Of a DNA stretch of 64,000 nt, positions 61,301-64,000 are shown piece after piece. Source of the stretch: Plecoglossus altivelis. Taxonomy: Eukaryota; Chordata; Actinopteri; Osmeriformes; Plecoglossidae. The notes under the pieces were generated by a model that had not been told where the DNA came from, made no database searches, and saw only the letters and a program-made list of their open reading frames with translations. Location: contig BROE01000011.1 of the NCBI GenBank assembly GCA_036571765.1, forward strand, positions 9,499,137 to 9,563,136, in the 5' to 3' direction. Positions within the stretch are counted from its first letter, which is position 1. Each line of letters starts with the position of its first letter. The translations under genes and the position numbers were made by a program.

Positions 61301-62812
61301 TTTAGAAATAATATTGAAGAGATAACTTCTCTATGATAAGTAGGCTATTGACAGCATCCCACAGAAAATTTATTTTTGGTGTAAGTTTGAATCTTAACCT
61401 TTAGTAAATGTATTTAAAAGTGTAATTTGTGATGTATATCCGTATTTAATAGCGCGGTCAGTGGGAAGCACCTGAAGCCTCCATACCGTCTTCACAGTGT
61501 TCGTCCCACACGAGGTACCCGTTGGCATCTTCCTTCTGGCATTTAGGATACTCCAGTTTAGCGGTGAAGGAGATACACGAGCCGTTTATTGCTGGGCTGT
61601 CGCTGGTGAGACGGACTTTCACTGGTTTACCTGGAGAAAATGACAACCAATGATGAAGTTTCACATGCATTGTGATCATTTGAGGATAAGAAATATCTGC
61701 TATAGCCAAGTCAACAATGCCAATGACTTCCTCTGTGGACATTCAGTTTTTACCCTTTTTTCGCGTTAATTCCTTGGGACCGAAAGGCGGGTAGAGGTAA
61801 TCGTCCCAAGGATTGGTGTCCGGGTCCCAACCCGGGATCGGAGGAAACTTGTCTAGCATCGAATGCTTATGATCGAACATGTCTCTGTATGCTGAGGAAG
61901 AAAGAGATTAAATTAGTCAATCTAATGAAAAGGGGCTAGCCTTTGCTATGGTGGTGACTGACAAATTCAGTGTAAATCAACAGACAAATGTAACGTTATT
62001 GGGAAAATGCTGTTTATAATTAGCGTTGAAAGGGGTTTGTGTGAAGTATGTAGGCTATTTAATAATTTACCGTTTTCGGAAGAAAATAAAGCCATTCATT
62101 TGGGATATATTTGTGAATGTAAGTATACGTTTTGCAACATAAAATTGATAACGAAACTACAATCGACTGTAATGTAATCGAGTCGACTGAACACATGCAA
62201 GGCCGTTGAATTATCCGCTAGGAAGTATAAGTTATTCAAGGCTAAATGACAAGGTAACGAAGTAAGCTGCACAGACAGTCTTGTGAAATTACGAGCTGTG
62301 AATTTACAAATATAGTTACTATTATGTGTCCTGGGCATAATACAGATTCGCCCCGTGAACGCGCGTTAATTAGGCTCATGAGACTATGACAGGCAGGACA
62401 AGCGCGCGGACACTGAACACTAAAACAGAAATCGCTTTTAAAGAAATCTTCTCAAATGAATGCCAGAAAATGTGAATACCCCAGCAAATCCCCTGTCTTC
62501 ATACTGAAACGCACTGCTGTCAACATTGAAAATATTAGTAAATGCAAAGAATGATAAATATTTGACATTTATTCATGTATTTATATACAATCTATTTAAG
62601 GACTATATTATTCTACAATTCTAATTTCAAACCTCAATAGTTTTAATACCGTCGGCCTTTGCATAATCTTCATTTAGCCTATCTTGTTTATCACAATGCA
62701 GATGAACTTCTAACCAAAAGTACAATACCAAAAATAACTTACTTTTGCGTCCATCGCCTTGTGAAACGAAAAAAGTGCATACCAGCACAAAAATATACTG
62801 CATACCTCCCAT
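58371..62812 (-). CDS. gpnmb: Glycoprotein NMB (GPNMB/osteoactivin), PMEL-like type I membrane protein
   Basis: Type I glycoprotein of melanosomes, lysosomes and the cell surface in pigment cells and macrophages. Coding exons: 62743-62812, 61754-61891, 61487-61630, 61075-61248, 60790-60951, 60367-60684, 59859-59918, 59560-59772, 59309-59414, 58939-59156, 58658-58748, 58371-58509, giving 610 aa (human 572). Signal peptide about 1-19 (MGGMQYIFVLVCTFFVSQ). The N-terminal family region has LTSDSPAINGS, CQKEDANG and NVFPDGKPFP. The PKD domain is in exon 6 (about 255-320, YIWDFKDGN). A Thr/Pro-rich linker spans 336-400 and a Cys-rich membrane-proximal part 460-520. The transmembrane helix is about 544-564. 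The tail ends with an acidic dileucine signal (ESRHLL, 604-609). Sequons lie at Asn 85, 129, 192, 195, 237, 245 and 510. The RGD of mammalian GPNMB is absent. The ATG at 62812 (AAAATGG context) is preferred over the in-frame one at 62842. Confidence 0.95.
59930..60310. repeat. Long GA-rich polypurine tract in gpnmb intron 6
   Basis: About 380 bases of almost pure purine (GAGAGGGAGAAAGAGCGAGA-type units with GAGGGAGG blocks) on the plus strand, so the gpnmb transcript carries the pyrimidine copy. It lies between exons 60367-60684 and 59859-59918. The long Arg/Glu-rich and Ser/Leu-rich frames over it are artefacts. Confidence 0.95.
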
Positions 62813-62991
62813 TTTCACCCCAAATAAAAAGTTGTAACTCATATATCCACACCACAGCCCACCAAAACACAGTGCCCCTTTACTCAGACTCTACTAAGAA
62901 CTGCTTCAATGCGCCCCGCGCCTTCGCTCTCCAACTTCTTCTCCCGCGTGCCCCAAGATTCATAATTCAATAGCGGGACTGCGCGCTCTAA

Positions 62992-62997
62992 CATGTG
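62992..62997 (-). promoter_or_regulatory. gpnmb: E-box (CACATG with 5' T-flank) upstream of gpnmb
   Basis: TCACATGT on the minus strand, about 180 bases upstream of the gpnmb start codon. TCACATG is the extended E-box bound by MITF/TFE factors, which are known activators of GPNMB. Function here is inferred. Confidence 0.4.
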
Positions 62998-63491
62998 ATG
63001 TTAATAACGAGCTGCATCTCATCCCTCATTAGATTCCTCCTGGACAGAGCTGCGCGAGCTTCCTGTGGTCTTTCAACGTTCACAGTCTTTCTCCTCTTGC
63101 TCATCATCAGGCAAAAATTTAACTTAAGAAATAGAAACGTTGTCCATATTTCGAATTTATTCAGCAGTTGCTAGAAACTGCAGGAAGTCTGAAATGGCAA
63201 CGTTTGTATGCATGCATACACTTAAATTCCGAGATTTGTCTATTATAACTGTATTGAATTGTTGTAATTCTTCCTAATCGTGTTTAATATTAATTTCTGT
63301 AATATTAGTTCTAACTCATTTTCTTCTCACCATTTAGCTTATAAAACATATAGGCCTACGCTTAGATGTCACGCTTTATTTTGATTTCACAAATAAATCG
63401 GAATAAAATTGACAACTGAATTAAACAGCAGAAACACCATACAGTAAAATGAGTCCTTAAACTGGCACGTCTAAAGTATTGAGCACAGCCC

Positions 63492-63499
63492 TCACGTGA
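63492..63499. promoter_or_regulatory. gpnmb: Palindromic TCACGTGA (CLEAR/MITF-type) site upstream of gpnmb
   Basis: A perfect TCACGTGA palindrome 680 bases upstream of the gpnmb ATG. It matches the core of the CLEAR element used by TFEB, TFE3 and MITF in lysosomal and melanosomal genes. Confidence 0.45.
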
Positions 63500-64000
63500 T
63501 AGCAGAATCTTAATTTGCATCCAATTAAGTCATTTTCCGAAACCACTCCCCATCCAATCTAATCAATATACTTCCTACCCTCTGGTATAAGGGTGATCTT
63601 AAGACATTTCTTACAGAACACACACTTTTACTCTATTTTTTCTATTCAAGAAATACATAATTGACTGACTTATTTGACATTCAATTCGGGAAAAGCATCC
63701 ACATCAAAGACCAAACACTGATATGGAAACGAATAACACGCAGCTGTTGGCTTGTCAGGACACTTGGTGTAAATCGGGAATGTGCAGTACAGCCAAGCGC
63801 CCAGCAGAGAGCAGCACCACACCGCACACCCCCTCTTAGCTGCCAACGTCCCGGTTCAGATATTGAGCCCAGACGTTTCTAGTACTTACAACAAGTCTTA
63901 TGACTCAGAAACCCAGAGAACATGTTTAAAACTCCCACACATGCTGAGCTATCCAACACTTCAGTGAAAAGACATTATGAACTTAACAATAAACTGTGGA

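Larger units (their letters stand above)
62843..64000. other. Upstream region of gpnmb, no further gene seen
   Basis: About 1.16 kb to the right edge. Apart from the two E-box type sites, it holds no recognisable exon; short frames near 63661-63967 have no homology I can name. Confidence 0.55.

Noticed and set aside
1..64000. CRISPR arrays, operons, rRNA or tRNA genes
   Set aside because: None seen; the repeats are vertebrate microsatellites and the genes are spliced.

Overview
The window is eukaryotic, and almost certainly a ray-finned (teleost) fish. All seven genes are split by GT-AG introns, introns are short to medium (about 0.1-7.5 kb), GT/CA and CT microsatellites are dense, and there are TATA-driven promoters and AATAAA signals but no operons or Shine-Dalgarno sites. 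Gene order matches the vertebrate block on human chromosome 7p15 (MPP6/PALS2, NPY, FAM221A, CCDC126, TRA2A, IGF2BP3, GPNMB). The species cannot be named from sequence alone.

Layout, left to right. 1-13.9 kb, minus strand: the 5' half of pals2 (mpp6), a MAGUK scaffold. Its L27, PDZ and SH3 exons lie here; the rest of the SH3, hook and guanylate-kinase parts run off the left edge. 14.8-16.6 kb, minus: neuropeptide Y (npy), complete with four exons and a TATA box. 16.6-22.9 kb: gene-free. 22.9-25.6 kb, minus: fam221a, complete, eight coding exons. 26.2-29.1 kb, plus: ccdc126, complete, two coding exons, head-to-head with fam221a. 30.2-35.5 kb, plus: tra2a, complete, eight coding exons plus a GAA-rich candidate poison exon in intron 1. 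35.5-41.3 kb: gene-free. 41.3-57.4 kb, plus: igf2bp3, complete, 16 coding exons and a 3.1-kb 3'UTR with let-7 seed matches. 57.9-62.8 kb, minus: gpnmb, complete, 12 coding exons, tail-to-tail with igf2bp3. 62.8-64 kb: gpnmb upstream region with MITF/TFE-type E-boxes.

All exon joins were checked by hand for GT-AG ends and reading phase. The complete genes give lengths divisible by three: npy 100 aa, fam221a 310 aa, ccdc126 160 aa, tra2a 301 aa, igf2bp3 606 aa with its cassette exon or 582 aa without, and gpnmb 610 aa. The genes do not form one pathway; they are neighbours through old synteny. tra2a (splicing regulator) and igf2bp3 (mRNA-binding protein) are the two RNA-binding genes, and both show sequence signs of post-transcriptional control. 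STK31 and MALSU1, which sit in this block in human, are not seen at their expected places.

I found no undescribed multi-gene system. The most interesting signals are regulatory: the tra2a poison exon, a 108-nt tra2a intron with no stop codon and a length divisible by three, an igf2bp3 cassette exon between KH2 and KH3, an in-frame N-terminal extension exon of pals2, and a long polypurine tract inside a gpnmb intron.
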